This document shows, in pieces, positions 54,985 through 64,000 of a DNA stretch of 64,000 nucleotides. Source of the DNA: Diphasiastrum complanatum (Eukaryota; Streptophyta; Lycopodiopsida; Lycopodiales; Lycopodiaceae). Position 1 is the first letter of the stretch. Every line of letters begins with the position of its first letter. A program made the position numbers and the translations under genes. The stretch is from NCBI GenBank assembly GCA_029204225.1, contig CM055101.1:37563648-37627647 (forward strand), in the 5' to 3' direction. Under the pieces are notes generated by a model that was given only the letters and a program-made list of their open reading frames with translations, was not told the DNA's origin and made no database searches.

Positions 54985-55091
54985 GGGTGGAGGTTAGCTC
55001 AAATGCACATTGTACTTGCTAAAGGAGAAACTTAAACTATTGAAACCAACAAGCATGAACTTGAAAGCAAATGGAAACAACAAGAGCAATA
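54673..55091 (-). repeat. LTR fragment inserted in additional ORF 2
   Basis: Starts TGTGGGGTCGAAGATCTCTC and is collinear, at very high identity, with the terminal part of the 5' LTR (63404-63766), except for an expanded GA tract. No PBS is next to it and no target-site duplication flanks it (GACCT versus GCTCT). It splits the extra ORF into two parts. Either a second element inserted here and was deleted, or LTR sequence moved by recombination or gene conversion. Confidence 0.85.
54902..54982. repeat. (GA)40 microsatellite
   Basis: An uninterrupted GA tract of about 80 bp inside the LTR fragment. The corresponding site of the 5' LTR (63635-63657) has only a short interrupted GA run. Confidence 0.97.
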
Positions 55092-55616
55092 GCTCTGGCG
55101 TGGGGGTGAGAAATTTATAACTTGCATCCATGCCAGAGTGTCAGGGGACAGTTGTGAATCAGAAGGATTGAATGTGAGAGGGGTAACGGTGGTGGTAGGA
55201 GTGATGGAGCATGCGATGGTGATGGATGGAGTTGTGGATAATGGAGCTGAGATAGGAGTGGTATCAATGGAGAAAACGAGGATGGACACAGAAACAGATG
55301 TGGATGGAGCGGAGAGAGAGGTAGCGACAACAGAGATTGGATTGGAGGATTGCACGGAAGTGGAAGTGGCATTGGTTGATGGAGTGGTTAATGTGGTGGT
55401 GGAGACACGTCGTCAAATAACCGATGGGGATGTGGAGGTAGAGGTAGCGCCACGCATTCGTTTGCTGGCCATTGTGTTAATAACTGCAGGTTGGGAGGAG
55501 GTAGATGCTTGAGATGACAGATAAAGGTTAGTATGTGATACAAGAGTAGACAGGAGGGATGAGCATTGAAAACCGCGCACTTTTGCCTCGAGAAGTGTGC
55601 AGACAAAGTTACACAA
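55092..55616 (-). pseudogene. Additional ORF 2, N-terminal part
   Basis: A minus-strand frame with MASKRMRGATSTSTSPSV from the ATG at 55472 and, after a stop/frameshift at about 55413, a long Ser/Thr/Pro-rich stretch (SAPLSTTPSITIACSIT, TPTTTVTPLTFNPSDSQ) ending LSPDTLAWMQVINFSPP. The LTR fragment then interrupts it. The low-complexity Ser/Thr region resembles a linker or disordered domain. Continuation on the other side of the LTR fragment is inferred from strand and order. Confidence 0.45.
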
Positions 55617-55634
55617 CAGGGGGCCTGCTACGAT

Positions 55635-56270
55635 TCACTCACGGTTGTTGGGTTTGATGGAGTTGGTTAGTTCTCGAATAAGGAAGCTATGCCAGTCGTA
55701 TGGCACAATGGAGGGGTTAGAAAATTTCATAAAGGATTCCACTATCTGACTCAGCAGTGTAGACTGGATTCTGTCCTTGTGAAATGTTGAAATAACCAGA
55801 AAGTTATTTAACAGATGTGCAACCGTCTGAATAATGGGTTCCGTGATAGCTTCTATCAGGTAACCATTGTTAGTCTGGATGGGGATTTCTGGTGTGGTTT
55901 GGGTGACGAATGGTTTGATCAGAGCTTTGGCGTGGTGATGGGAGATGGATTGACGATCACCAGACATAATGCCAATGGTGACCATCGAGTCGGTGTGAAT
56001 CCTGACCTTGTACGTGGTACCTTGGCACAGGAAGTAGAAACGAGCCTTGACCTTGTCCCAGGTGGTGTAAGCGTGAAGGGCGAGGTCCATGTTAATCTCA
56101 TAATGGAACAGCGTCGGGTAAAAATCCATTGCTTCAAGGAGTGGGCTGGCTGTCTGCAGCCATGGTTGGATCAGACCGTCAATGGCTAAAGGCCAAATCT
56201 GCGTGGCCTCAGGGATGTCACAGATGATTATCTGTTTGGCGCCAGAGTCTTCAGAGGATGATGAGGCCAT
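55635..56270 (-). CDS. Additional ORF 1 of the gypsy element, 211 aa, unknown
   Basis: This is the only long unbroken ORF of the element outside pol. It starts MASSSSEDSGAKQIIICDIP and continues WPLAIDGLIQPWLQTASPLL, FYPTLFHYEINMDLALHAYT, YDWHSFLIRELTNSIKPNNR. There are no Cys/His clusters, no signal peptide and no clear membrane segment. It lies about 1 kb after the integrase stop and directly before additional ORF 2. Conservation of an open frame while pol carries stops is notable, although chance survival is possible. It may be an env-position or Tat-type additional protein; I do not recognise the family. The long frames on the opposite strand at 55138-55512 and 55815-56189 are shadows. 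Confidence 0.55.
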   Translation of the reverse strand: MASSSSEDSGAKQIIICDIPEATQIWPLAIDGLIQPWLQTASPLLEAMDFYPTLFHYEINMDLALHAYTTWDKVKARFYFLCQGTTYKVRIHTDSMVTIGIMSGDRQSISHHHAKALIKPFVTQTTPEIPIQTNNGYLIEAITEPIIQTVAHLLNNFLVISTFHKDRIQSTLLSQIVESFMKFSNPSIVPYDWHSFLIRELTNSIKPNNRE

Positions 56271-56280
56271 GTTAACAATG

Positions 56281-57327
56281 ATGATTAGTGGTTGAAAAAG
56301 TCAAAAAAGTAGAAAAAACGATGGAAAATGGAAAAAGATGTGGAAACAGTAGAAAACTGAGAATAATGAGTGTTGGATGACAATCATTGTAGTTCAGAGC
56401 GCAAATTGCTGTTTAATATGAGCAGATGACAGCTGGTAGGAAGTTTGGTTGAAAACTTGGTATTCTCAGTGGAAATTTCGGCACAACTTTGCTAGCAAAG
56501 GTGACAAATGACTCGAATTCAGCCCTTATATAGCAATATTTAGAGTGCGTATTAGGTGAAATCCACTTTTCCTTGCTCAGTTCTATCCAAATTTTGGCAG
56601 GGACCTTCTCCACAAAATTCTAAGACCTCAGGGAAGTCTGTGAGAGTTCAAAATGTGATTTGACTGCTATGCAAAGGTTCTGCAAGAGTTCAGGCTGTCT
56701 GTGAGGGTTGGTAAGATGATCTTGATGCTCTACGAGGATTCTGAAAATTCTGCTTCTGGGAACTCTCGCATACACTAAAAAATGATGATTCCTCCATCAG
56801 GAACTCTCGCAGAGATTTTCATGGATGCATCTAGGTCAGATCTGGTGACTGTCCAATTTTCAAGAGCTATCTCCCAAGGGATCTCAAAAAATCATGAAAA
56901 AAGTGCTCTTTCAGAGTGTTTTTTGACACGATCTCGAGATTTTCTGATTTTTAACTTTTGTAAACTGGTAATCAGCTTCATCCAGGCTTGACCTGACTAT
57001 TGGTAGTTCTCTGGAAGTTCTGATGGATTCTTGGTAGTAGATCCATCACTCAATCTGATGATCTGCTTTCTTTTTTATCCTATCAGGATCTGGATCCTCC
57101 TTTGATTCTGATGGATTTTTCCGATCTTGCCAGATCTGGCTGAATCTTGATGGATTTAGCTTGATTTGGCTTGATCTCCTTAGATCTAGCGGTGATGGCT
57201 GAGCATATTAGATTTCTGTAATGTGCCACCGCCAATCTGGATCTATCTCACTGTGGTGGCCAGTACTTGTGCAACCGGCTACCGTTGATGGGTGTGTCGA
57301 ATGGCGTCCCATCTAGCTTTTCTAAGT
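56281..57327 (-). other. Spacer between integrase and additional ORFs
   Basis: Noncoding. Contains several (G/T)(C/G)(A/G)AGAGTTC and AACTCTCGCA motifs between 56630 and 56820, the same motif family as in the element's 5' leader, then a stretch with repeated GATCT(G/T)GAT phrases near 57060-57180. No splice signals are asserted. Confidence 0.5.
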
Positions 57328-58419
57328 TCACGGCTCCATGATTAAGAATTTTCTTGATCCTATAAGGACTTCGCTCGTGAATTTTAACATCCCCTTGATC
57401 GCCTTGGTTTTATACATCAGGACCAGATCTCCAAAACGAAGATCCTTCTTTTGTAATCTGTGATCATGCCAAGCTTTGCGTCTTTCCTTTTCAGCTGCCA
57501 GTGCATGCACAGCTAGTAAGCGTGCACAAAGTTTATGTAGAGCTTCGTGGCATAGCTGTAGAGATTTGGACTCATTAAGACGTTGTGCGGTGGCAATCCT
57601 TAATGAAAGAACTAAAAACTCTACTGGCATCACAACATCCTGACCATATACCAATTGGAAGGGTGTTTGATCAATGCTCCCTTTATATGTTGTCCTGAAT
57701 GCCCACAGTGCAGCATGCAACTTGTGTTCCCAATCTGATCTGCTAGCTTCAACTGTTTTCGTGAGCATGTTACACAGGATCTTATTGGATGATTCTGCTT
57801 GCCCATTACCCCGAGGATAATAAGGCAAACTGGTCCTTCGGATCACGAAGAACTCCTCCAGTAGGACCTTGATGGTCTTGTTGATGAAATGGCTTCCGTG
57901 ATCACTGACTAGTTCCACCGGACATCCGAAGCGCACAATGATATTTTCATAAAGGAACTTGGCAGTTGTCCTAGCATCAACTACTCTTACTGCCTTGGCT
58001 TCGACCCATTTGGTGAGGTAGTCTGTGGCTACGATTATGTATCGAGCCTAGGAACTCCTTGCTGTAGGGTGAATTGGACCGATATAATCCAATCCCCATT
58101 TTTCGAATGGTGCTTGGGCTAAGACTGGGTGCAGTAGATCATAGTTCAAGCTCGTTGGTCTCCTTGCCCTTTGGCATACATCACACTTTTTCCAGTACTC
58201 CTCCGTATCTTTATGAATCGTTGGCCACCAACATCCTGATTGTAGGATCTTGCGAACTGTAATGTCAGATGCAAAATGACCCCCACCCATGCCCTCATGT
58301 GAAAGCAAAATAATCTGGGTGGTCTCATCAGGAAGAATACACCACCGAAGAATTCCATCTTGACCTCTTCGATACAATTGGCCGGCAATCAGCTGATAAG
58401 GTCTAGCCTTCAAGATCAA
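57328..58419 (-). pseudogene. Gypsy integrase, DDE residues retained
   Basis: From 58419: LIAGQLYRRGQDGILRWCIL, the H2C2 finger HEGMGGGHFASDITV with KKCDVCQRARR, and the core WGLDYIGPIHPT (first Asp). One TAG follows (58048-58050), after which the frame is open to 57328 with KWVEAKAVRVVDARTTAKFL, ELVSDHGSHF (second Asp), GNGQAESSNK (catalytic Glu), AALWAFRTTYKGSIDQTPFQ, LVYGQDVVMPVEFL and KKDLRFGDLVLMYKTKAIKG. The end shows no chromodomain. This is the best preserved gypsy integrase in the window, with a single stop. Confidence 0.92.
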
Positions 58420-58555
58420 TTAGTGATTTGTCTGGTTGGCCATGCATTAGATATTCAACAATGTCGGCAACCCATTCTGGTACTGTGTCCACGTAAAATA
58501 AGGCAGCATCTGCTAACTCATCGTCGAGTTGGGTGGCAATCTCCTTTCCCTTAAT

Positions 58556-59692
58556 TCATAACACATGATCTGCCATGTAGTGTTGTTTTCCCTTGCGAAC
58601 TACTATCCGAAAATCAAATTCCATCAACAGAAGGAGCCATCTGGTGATTCTCCCAGTGTTGCAAGTTTTATTAACGAGATATAGCAAGGGTTGATGGTCC
58701 GTATAAAAAGCAAAATGTGTGACCATCAAATAGTGTCGAAACTTCTTAACCACATAGATCATTGCCAGTGCTTCCCGCTCTATGGTTGAATAGTTCATTT
58801 CGGTATCACTGAGCTATCAGCTTGCGAACCGAATTGGAAAATCTTTTTTGTGTTCACCTGGCTGGGTTAAGATTGCTCCAATTGAATACTTCGATGTGTC
58901 CGTATGCACGTGAAACTCAATGGACCAATTGGGTGGTCGTAAGATCGGTGCTGAGACCAATGCATCCTTAATCTTCTGGAAAACCTTTAGAGCTTCCTCA
59001 TTCCAATGTGGATCCATTGTGAGCTTGTAAATTGGTCTGGCTAACTCTGCAAAATCAAGAATGAAGATCCTATAATAGTTAGCATGACCCATGAAAATGT
59101 AGACCTCGCAGATCGTCCCTGGTGGTGGTAGATCAATAATGATCCTGATCTTTGATAGATCTGTGGCGATCCCGTGTCTTGACACTATATGGCCGAGTAT
59201 CAAGCCATGTGTCACCCAGAATTGACATTTTTCTAGATTCAGGGAGATCTGGTATTTGCGGGGTTCCACAAGATTCATTGGCTGTGTTTGCGCAGGTCCC
59301 TCGAAGACTTGTTCCGCTGGTGCCTGACTTTGATCAAGTTCTCGTTGGGCTTGCGGCATCATGATTACCACGTCGTCCAATGTATAATTCTTGAAAATAT
59401 CAGGCATCTCGTGAACTGGAGCTCGTCGAGATTCCTCTTTCAGCATATTGATCTTGGCCCGACTGGTCATTTTTTTATTTTCTATCACCTGTGTAAAAGA
59501 TGACGCTATATCTGAGTCCAACTTGATTGACTTTAAGGAATCCAACACCTTCTTTTTGCTCTTTTTTGTCATTTTGGTGGGTTCATCCTTGTTGTCTTTC
59601 ATCGGGACTGTTGTGACATTCGCCTCATGGTTGCGAATATCAACGTCTACTGTAGCTATTGCCTCTTCGGGTAGGTCACTCCATCGGATCAC
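58556..59692 (-). pseudogene. Gypsy RT remnant without palm, plus RNase H
   Basis: The 291-codon frame (59692-58817) begins with a linker (MIRWSDLPEEAIATVDVDIR) and IKLDSDIASSFTQVIENKKM, then jumps from a Gln-rich stretch near VFEGPAQTQPMNLVEPRK directly to YQISLNLEKCQFWVTHG. That is the region after the RT palm, so the fingers and palm with the catalytic Asp pair are absent. It continues FMGHANYYRIFILDFAELAR, FHVHTDTSKYSIGAILTQPG (RNase H first Asp), a stop at 58817 and MNYSTIEREALAMIYVVKKF, then FYTDHQPLLYLVN. The frame is continuous across the deleted segment, so the deletion kept phase. Confidence 0.9.
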
Positions 59693-59710
59693 CTGGTTGT
59701 AGCGTTGCCG

Positions 59711-60402
59711 CTACTGATTCTTCTTATTTACAGGTGCCTTGGGTGGATCGATCCTTGAGACTTTTGCCATAGCAGACTTTTGTGGTGGTTGAGCTGGTAC
59801 CTTCTTGGTTTCATAACGATCTGGGTCCATGTGGTGTAGGACCTGTTCATCAGTTAGCTCAACCTCCTTATTATAAATTAGAGCTTGTTGCCAAGGGACT
59901 AGATCATCGTCCACTGGGTTCTCAATAGGCTCCGCTGACAGCCATGCTACGTTTATCATATTCACCCCAAATGTGATTGGTGTGTCCATAGTGTAACATT
60001 TGGGTGAACATTCTGGCTTCAGTACTTGTAAGCCCCATTTTTCATATAAGTAGTGGAGATCAGATTGACACCCAATCTTCCATCTACCACTGTTGCCTCA
60101 TCCTCGTATCTCTTGTGTTTGATTGACAAAGTGATGTTGTGTTCCTCACTTTCCCATGCTGCTCCGATGTGGAGGACGTTACTTGTTTCATCATAGCTCG
60201 CACAATATATGGGCTCAAGCGCTACTGGCTCCTCATCCACTTTGGCCCATTCAGCTAGAAAGCTTTTCGCTTGTGGTGCAATCTGCAGTAGTTCTCCGAG
60301 TGGTAAACTAACATGGCTTGACAACAAAAGTGTGAGCCTTTGTGCGTGATTCCTAGGGCTCCACCATGTGAAAAGGTGGTTCATGTTGGTGCAACCGATC
60401 AT
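59711..60402 (-). pseudogene. Gypsy protease region
   Basis: The frame 60402-60019 reads VSLPLGELLQIAPQAKSFLA, EEPVALEPIYCASYDETSNV and HNITLSIKHKRYEDEATVVD, then GRLGVNLISTTYM where D-(S/T)-G-A would be expected. The active-site motif therefore appears changed to D-G-R. After a stop at 60019 a second open piece (59989-59711) gives MDTPITFGVNMINVAWLSAE, PVDDDLVPWQQALI and a Lys/Pro-rich tail. This is the protease-RT linker. Confidence 0.65.
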
Positions 60403-60580
60403 TCTGATCAGTGCGCAGTGGTGAGCCCGCTTGCGGTTCCCGTTTGACGCCGACTGGAGGTTTTGTGGGATTGTCTCGTTCTTGCTCTTTTTCCTCCTCT
60501 TGTGCTTTTTGTACCCAGTGTCTTTTTTGGTACTGTCTTCTCTCTTCCCTCACATTTGGATATGGCACTGAAGTTGAGGG

Positions 60581-62094
60581 TTAGTCGTCAATGACCGATG
60601 GTGGCGGTGAGGGAGCCACTTCTTTCCTCTTCTGTGCTCGCGTAACAGCTAACACAGGAGTGTGGTCTTGTCGACCTTTCGATGGCATCCTTGTTGGAAC
60701 TGTTGGTTGCTGTATGGCAATGAGGTTAAGAGGTGCACTGGTTTCAGGTTTAAATGGACAATTCTTGAAACAGTGTCCATAACTGCAATCTCGACAAGAA
60801 GTTGTATATTGTCCCTTGTAGGGACGTTCTACAGTCTTGTGTCCTTCGTCGCATCCGTAGCAACCGTAATTTCTTCCACCTTGACGTTGAGTTTGAGCTG
60901 CATAGGCCAAAACATATTCATTTATGGCAGGAGCCATAAATGGTTCATCTGGTCCGTACCACTGTTGCTGCTCAGGTTGAGGTGGCATTTGCATCTCTTG
61001 TTCCGCTGCTGTCAAGTTTACATAGGCCACTTGTTGATTGGCTAGCCCTGGTGGAGCAGGTAAGGCCATGCATTGTGGTTGATTGGGTGCGGCGTACCTT
61101 GGTGTCGCGTAAGGTGCCCCTTGATGATAAGGATAAGAATTCTGATGAGGACTTCTCTTCTGTTGAACAACCCTGGGGTTAAACATGCAAAATGCCATAT
61201 CGTGCGATGTTGCATTGCACAGATGGCATAATCTATGTGTCAGTCTCAGATTTTGCTTTTGGACTGGACACTCATTTGCTGTAGATGAGATTAAGCAATT
61301 CTACTAGAGTAGAATGTTTGTCCCTTGACAATGGTTTTGTCAGAATGTCACTATCTCGTATACTGCATCAGATGAGCTTTACTGTGGTTGACAGTGGTCC
61401 CATGGAGGAGATTAAGAATGTGGGTGAAAGGATATTTGTCATCAGATCCCTCATCCTCTTCCCTGATGTTATCTTCCATCGCTTCTTGCAGAGTAGCGTA
61501 CTGCTCCCGTCGTTTCAGTTCTCTTCTGATGCTTCGTGGTAGTCCGGCTAGGAACCACATGATCACCGCATGATCGGGAGTTAGGACTGCACTGCACTCA
61601 GATCGTAGATGTTTGACCCATTCTATATAGTCCCGGACCCTTTCTCATTTTCCCATCTTGGATTTGCTCAACAGGAGAAACGGGTCTTCCAGGAACTTTC
61701 TTGGTTTAAAGCGCGTAATGAGAGCCGCTTTAACTGCTTCCCAAGTGGATTTTTCTTCCTCTGACAGGTTGAAAAGCCAATCCTAAGCCACTGCCAGTAG
61801 GGACATAGGGAATAACATCAGTTTCTCCGCAGGTGTCCGTTCGTCATAGATTGCACAAGCTTGCTCGTAGATCTGGAGGAATCGGATGAGATCTGATGAT
61901 CCGTTGTATTTTGGTATTTCCATCTATGGTGCTCTCCGGACTGCTTGCAAGGGAGCGACAGGTACGGGTTGGCCCATTGGATCCATTGGTGCTGGTTCCG
62001 GTAATGCCTCTTGTTGCACAACTGCTAACCTGGAAATGTGTGGTGTTTGATTTGCTATCCTTCGTGCTATTGATCGTGCCGATCTCAGATTCAT
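60581..62094 (-). pseudogene. Gypsy Gag with two zinc-knuckle-like motifs
   Basis: ATG at 62094 begins MNLRSARSIARRIANQTPHI; TAG stops follow at about 61921 and 61783 and a TGA at about 61648. The retrotrans_gag domain is recognisable: MEIPKYNGSSDLIRFLQIYE, WLFNLSEEEKSTWEAVKAAL, ITRFKPRKFLEDPF and FLAGLPRSIRRELKRREQYA to a stop at 61351. The C-terminal part (61198-60581) is Pro/Gln-rich and ends with GCYGCDEGHKTVERPY and CRDCSYGHCFKNC. These are two knuckle-like motifs with non-canonical spacing (C-x2-C-x3-H), the first missing its last Cys. Confidence 0.85.
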
Positions 62095-63381
62095 ACGATG
62101 GTGGGTTCCAAAGTGATTGGATCTTGCTTATACAATAGGATGCAGTCTGGATCTTCAAGGATCTGATCGATCTGATCGGTCGAAAGTGAATTTTAGGCCT
62201 TTTACGGTGGTTTTTCCTTGATAACTTTTTACTCCTTGCACTTATTGACCTGAGGTTTTGATAGTAGCTAGATCTAATGCAGATCTTTTCATTGATCTTG
62301 TCTACGAAGGTTATCTTGTGTGGGGGTTGGCTGTGCGAGGTTCCTTTATCTATTTTTGTAGATAAAAAATTTGATATCTTTCAGATCTCTGGGAAGTAAC
62401 TCTTGCAAGATTCACAGTAGCTAGATCTGGGTCAGATCTCACTATAGAATTCTCTGCAAGAGTTAACTCTAGCAAGAAGTGAAAATTTCACTGTCTACAA
62501 GGGTTCAAACCACTTTTTTGGCTTGATTTTCACCAGATCTTCACACTAACTCTCGCAGGCTTCATCACTAATGTAAATTGACATTCTGAATCGATTGAGA
62601 GGGTCTGCGAGAGTTCTTACTGAGAGGATTTGCTAGATCTTCACTTTTTAGTGATTTTTTTGCACTTAAATCCAATTTTCTGCTCACTAGAATCAAACTA
62701 ACTCTTGTAAGCTCTTCTGTGTCCTTGTCTCACTAAGATAGAACTTCAAAATCTTTTGCGAGAGTTCTTGACCACTGGAATTGAAAATCTCACTATCTGC
62801 GAGGGTTCACTGATACTTTCCCGTCTTTTTTTCACTGGGAACTCTCGCTCGGGCACTTATACATCAAACTAAATCTCGCAAGCTTCTCTGTGTCTTGGTC
62901 TCACTGAGATGGAACTTCAAAGGGATCTGCGAGAGTTCTTATGAAGATTTGATTTTTTTTGGATTTTTCCAAGGGTTTTTTGAATTTTTTATGATTTTTC
63001 TCTGATTTTTACAATCTGCTTGGAACTAACTCTCGTAGGCTTCTATGCAGGTCTGGGACAGTACCCTAGAGCTGCTTCCAGTCATGCAAGGGTTAATTTT
63101 CACTGATTCTGGAGATATAAAAATCTGACGAGTTTTTTGGCTCTTTTCTCTCCAAAATACAGATTGGTGTGTTTTTTTTGTTTTTTTGGATAATTGGTTT
63201 GGGTTTCAAGCCCTTAGAGGTTGTTCAGGGCCTCCTATACACTCTCACACCTCCTTCGCTAGTTGTGAACAGTCCAAACACAAAAAAATACAGAAAACTA
63301 ACTCTAACTCCCACAAATCTACTTAAACTACTCTAAAAGGTAGGAAAATAACTAAAATACAGCTAAACCAGTTAGTGGAAG
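62095..63381 (-). other. Long gypsy leader with ~155-bp degenerate tandem repeats
   Basis: No ORF is supported between PBS and gag. Four diverged copies of a block with CTAACTCTCGCAGGCTTCT-like start and TGCGAGAGTTCTTA-like end begin at about 62546, 62698, 62869 and 63025 (spacings 152, 171, 156 bp). The motif AACTCTCGCA and its complement TGCGAGAGTT alternate, so the leader RNA could fold on itself. Confidence 0.75.
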
Positions 63382-63402
63382 CCTATCCCGGCAACGGCGC
63401 CA
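63382..63402 (-). promoter_or_regulatory. Gypsy primer-binding site (tRNA-Asp type)
   Basis: The minus strand reads TGGCGCCGTTGCCGGGATAG. The first 16 bases match the Athila-type PBS described as complementary to tRNA-Asp (from memory). It lies one base inside the LTR end at 63404. Confidence 0.88.
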
Positions 63403-63403
63403 T

Positions 63404-64000
63404 TGTGGGGTCAAAGATCTCTCATAGTATAGCCCTTCTGCCTGTCAACAAAGGTTAGATCACTGGATAGGTACCTAACTAAGCATAGATGCTACTTTTA
63501 GTTAGTTTCCTACTTTCTCCCTTAGCTCTACTCACCACTATACTACTCCTCTTTAACTCTACTCCTCTACACTAACATTCATCATGGTCTTGGTTGAAGA
63601 GAAATAATGGAGAAGAAGAGATTGAGAAGGGAAGAGAAAGAGAGAGAGATAGAGAGTGAGGGTGGAGGTTAGCTCAAATGCACATTGTACTTGCTAAAGG
63701 AGAAACTTAAACTATTGAAACCAACAAGCATGAACTTGAAAGCAAATGGAAACAACAAGAGCAATAACAAGCATTGAATTGCAAATGAGGATGCTTCTCT
63801 TCAAAAATTGGTAGAGTTTCCTCCTTCTCATTAAGCATGGAAATAGTGTACAAATGGTGCCTTTTTATAAAATGGGAAAGGCCCTTGCCCCTCAATCCTA
63901 TTGGCTAATATTCACAATGATCCTATCCATTCATCTTGGACCCAACTTGATCCAAGGGTCCACAAAAAGTACATTAGAAATCACAAGATTCATGTGAGTC
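63404..64000 (-). repeat. Gypsy 5' LTR, truncated by the window edge
   Basis: The LTR end (minus-strand GACCCCACA) is at 63404. A TATA box, TTTTATAAAAAGG on the minus strand, lies near 63858-63872. The sequence runs off the window at GATTCATGTGAGTC, which is identical to 53282-53295 in the 3' LTR remnant. The remaining ~219 bp of this LTR are therefore expected just outside. Confidence 0.88.

Larger units (their letters stand above)
53234..64000 (-). mobile_element. Long Tat/Athila-like Ty3/gypsy element, nearly full span
   Basis: From the right: 5' LTR (63404 to beyond the window), PBS, leader, gag, protease, RT remnant, RNase H and integrase. A ~1-kb spacer, at least two extra ORFs and a shrunken 3' LTR (53234-53514) follow. 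The PBS type, lack of a chromodomain and extra ORFs downstream of pol fit the Tat/Athila branch (inference). The RT palm is deleted. An additional LTR fragment interrupts the extra ORF region. Confidence 0.85.

Noticed and set aside
55138-55512. 124-codon plus-strand ORF rich in Val and Glu
   Set aside because: It is the antisense shadow of the Ser/Thr-rich additional ORF 2; the sense strand agrees with the element's orientation.
55815-56189. 124-codon plus-strand ORF
   Set aside because: Antisense shadow of additional ORF 1, with an unnatural composition compared with the 211-aa sense frame.

Overview
The window looks like a transposon-dominated nuclear segment of a land plant. No bacterial operon logic, rRNA, tRNA or CRISPR array was seen. 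The evidence is many decayed Ty1/copia and Ty3/gypsy elements with plant-type primer-binding sites (copia TGGTATCAGAGC; gypsy TGGCGCCGTTGCCGGG), an L1-type LINE with plant-style ORF1, a hAT-like transposase, long (TC)n, (GA)n and (TA)n tracts, GT-AG introns, a plant telomere-like TTTAGGG motif, and a broken copy of plant D-glycerate 3-kinase. The kinase copy is fairly diverged from the angiosperm sequences I remember, so a fern, lycophyte or gymnosperm is possible, but this is not established.

Layout. 0.36-2.4 kb: gypsy fragment (+). 2.4-6.9 kb: an unrecognised coding-like piece, two candidate LTRs and a decayed copia pol, all on the minus strand. 7.1-7.6 kb: one exon-like stretch. 8.06-9.69 kb: copia LTR, PBS and gag (+). 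9.7-10.9 kb: LTR-like GC-rich block and a 3 x ~183-bp tandem repeat. 11.2-12.7 kb: hAT-like transposase remnant (-). 13.4-14.5 kb: broken coiled-coil/RING-like gene (-). 14.6-17.9 kb: probable non-autonomous LTR element with an unknown ORF and an 1125-bp LTR (-). 19.1-27.0 kb: a copia element (A', -) split by a nearly complete copia element (B, -).

28.4-32.7 kb: a gypsy gag-protease fragment abruptly joined to a copia integrase-RT-RNase H (+). 32.7-38.5 kb: L1-type LINE (+). 38.5-44.7 kb: the least transposon-like interval. It has a plausible two-exon small host gene (39994-40469, +), hairpin-rich repeats, the D-glycerate 3-kinase pseudogene (-) and two unrecognised coding-like fragments. 45-48.8 kb and 48.95-52.9 kb: two further decayed copia elements (+). 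53.2-64.0 kb: a long Tat/Athila-like gypsy element (-) with its 5' LTR running off the window, extra ORFs downstream of pol, and the reverse-transcriptase palm deleted.

Almost every element carries stops, frameshifts or lost catalytic residues, so little here appears able to move by itself. The copia element at 49-53 kb and element A' belong to one family. The gypsy pieces at 0.4-2.4 kb and 57-62 kb are related to each other. LTRs at 2.7-3.3 kb and 8.06-8.6 kb are inverted copies of one another. I did not find a convincing new defence or enzymatic system. The most novel-looking items are the non-autonomous LTR element at 14.6-17.9 kb, the extra ORFs of the 53-64 kb gypsy element, the palindromic G-box/E-box array in the element B LTR, and the small host gene.
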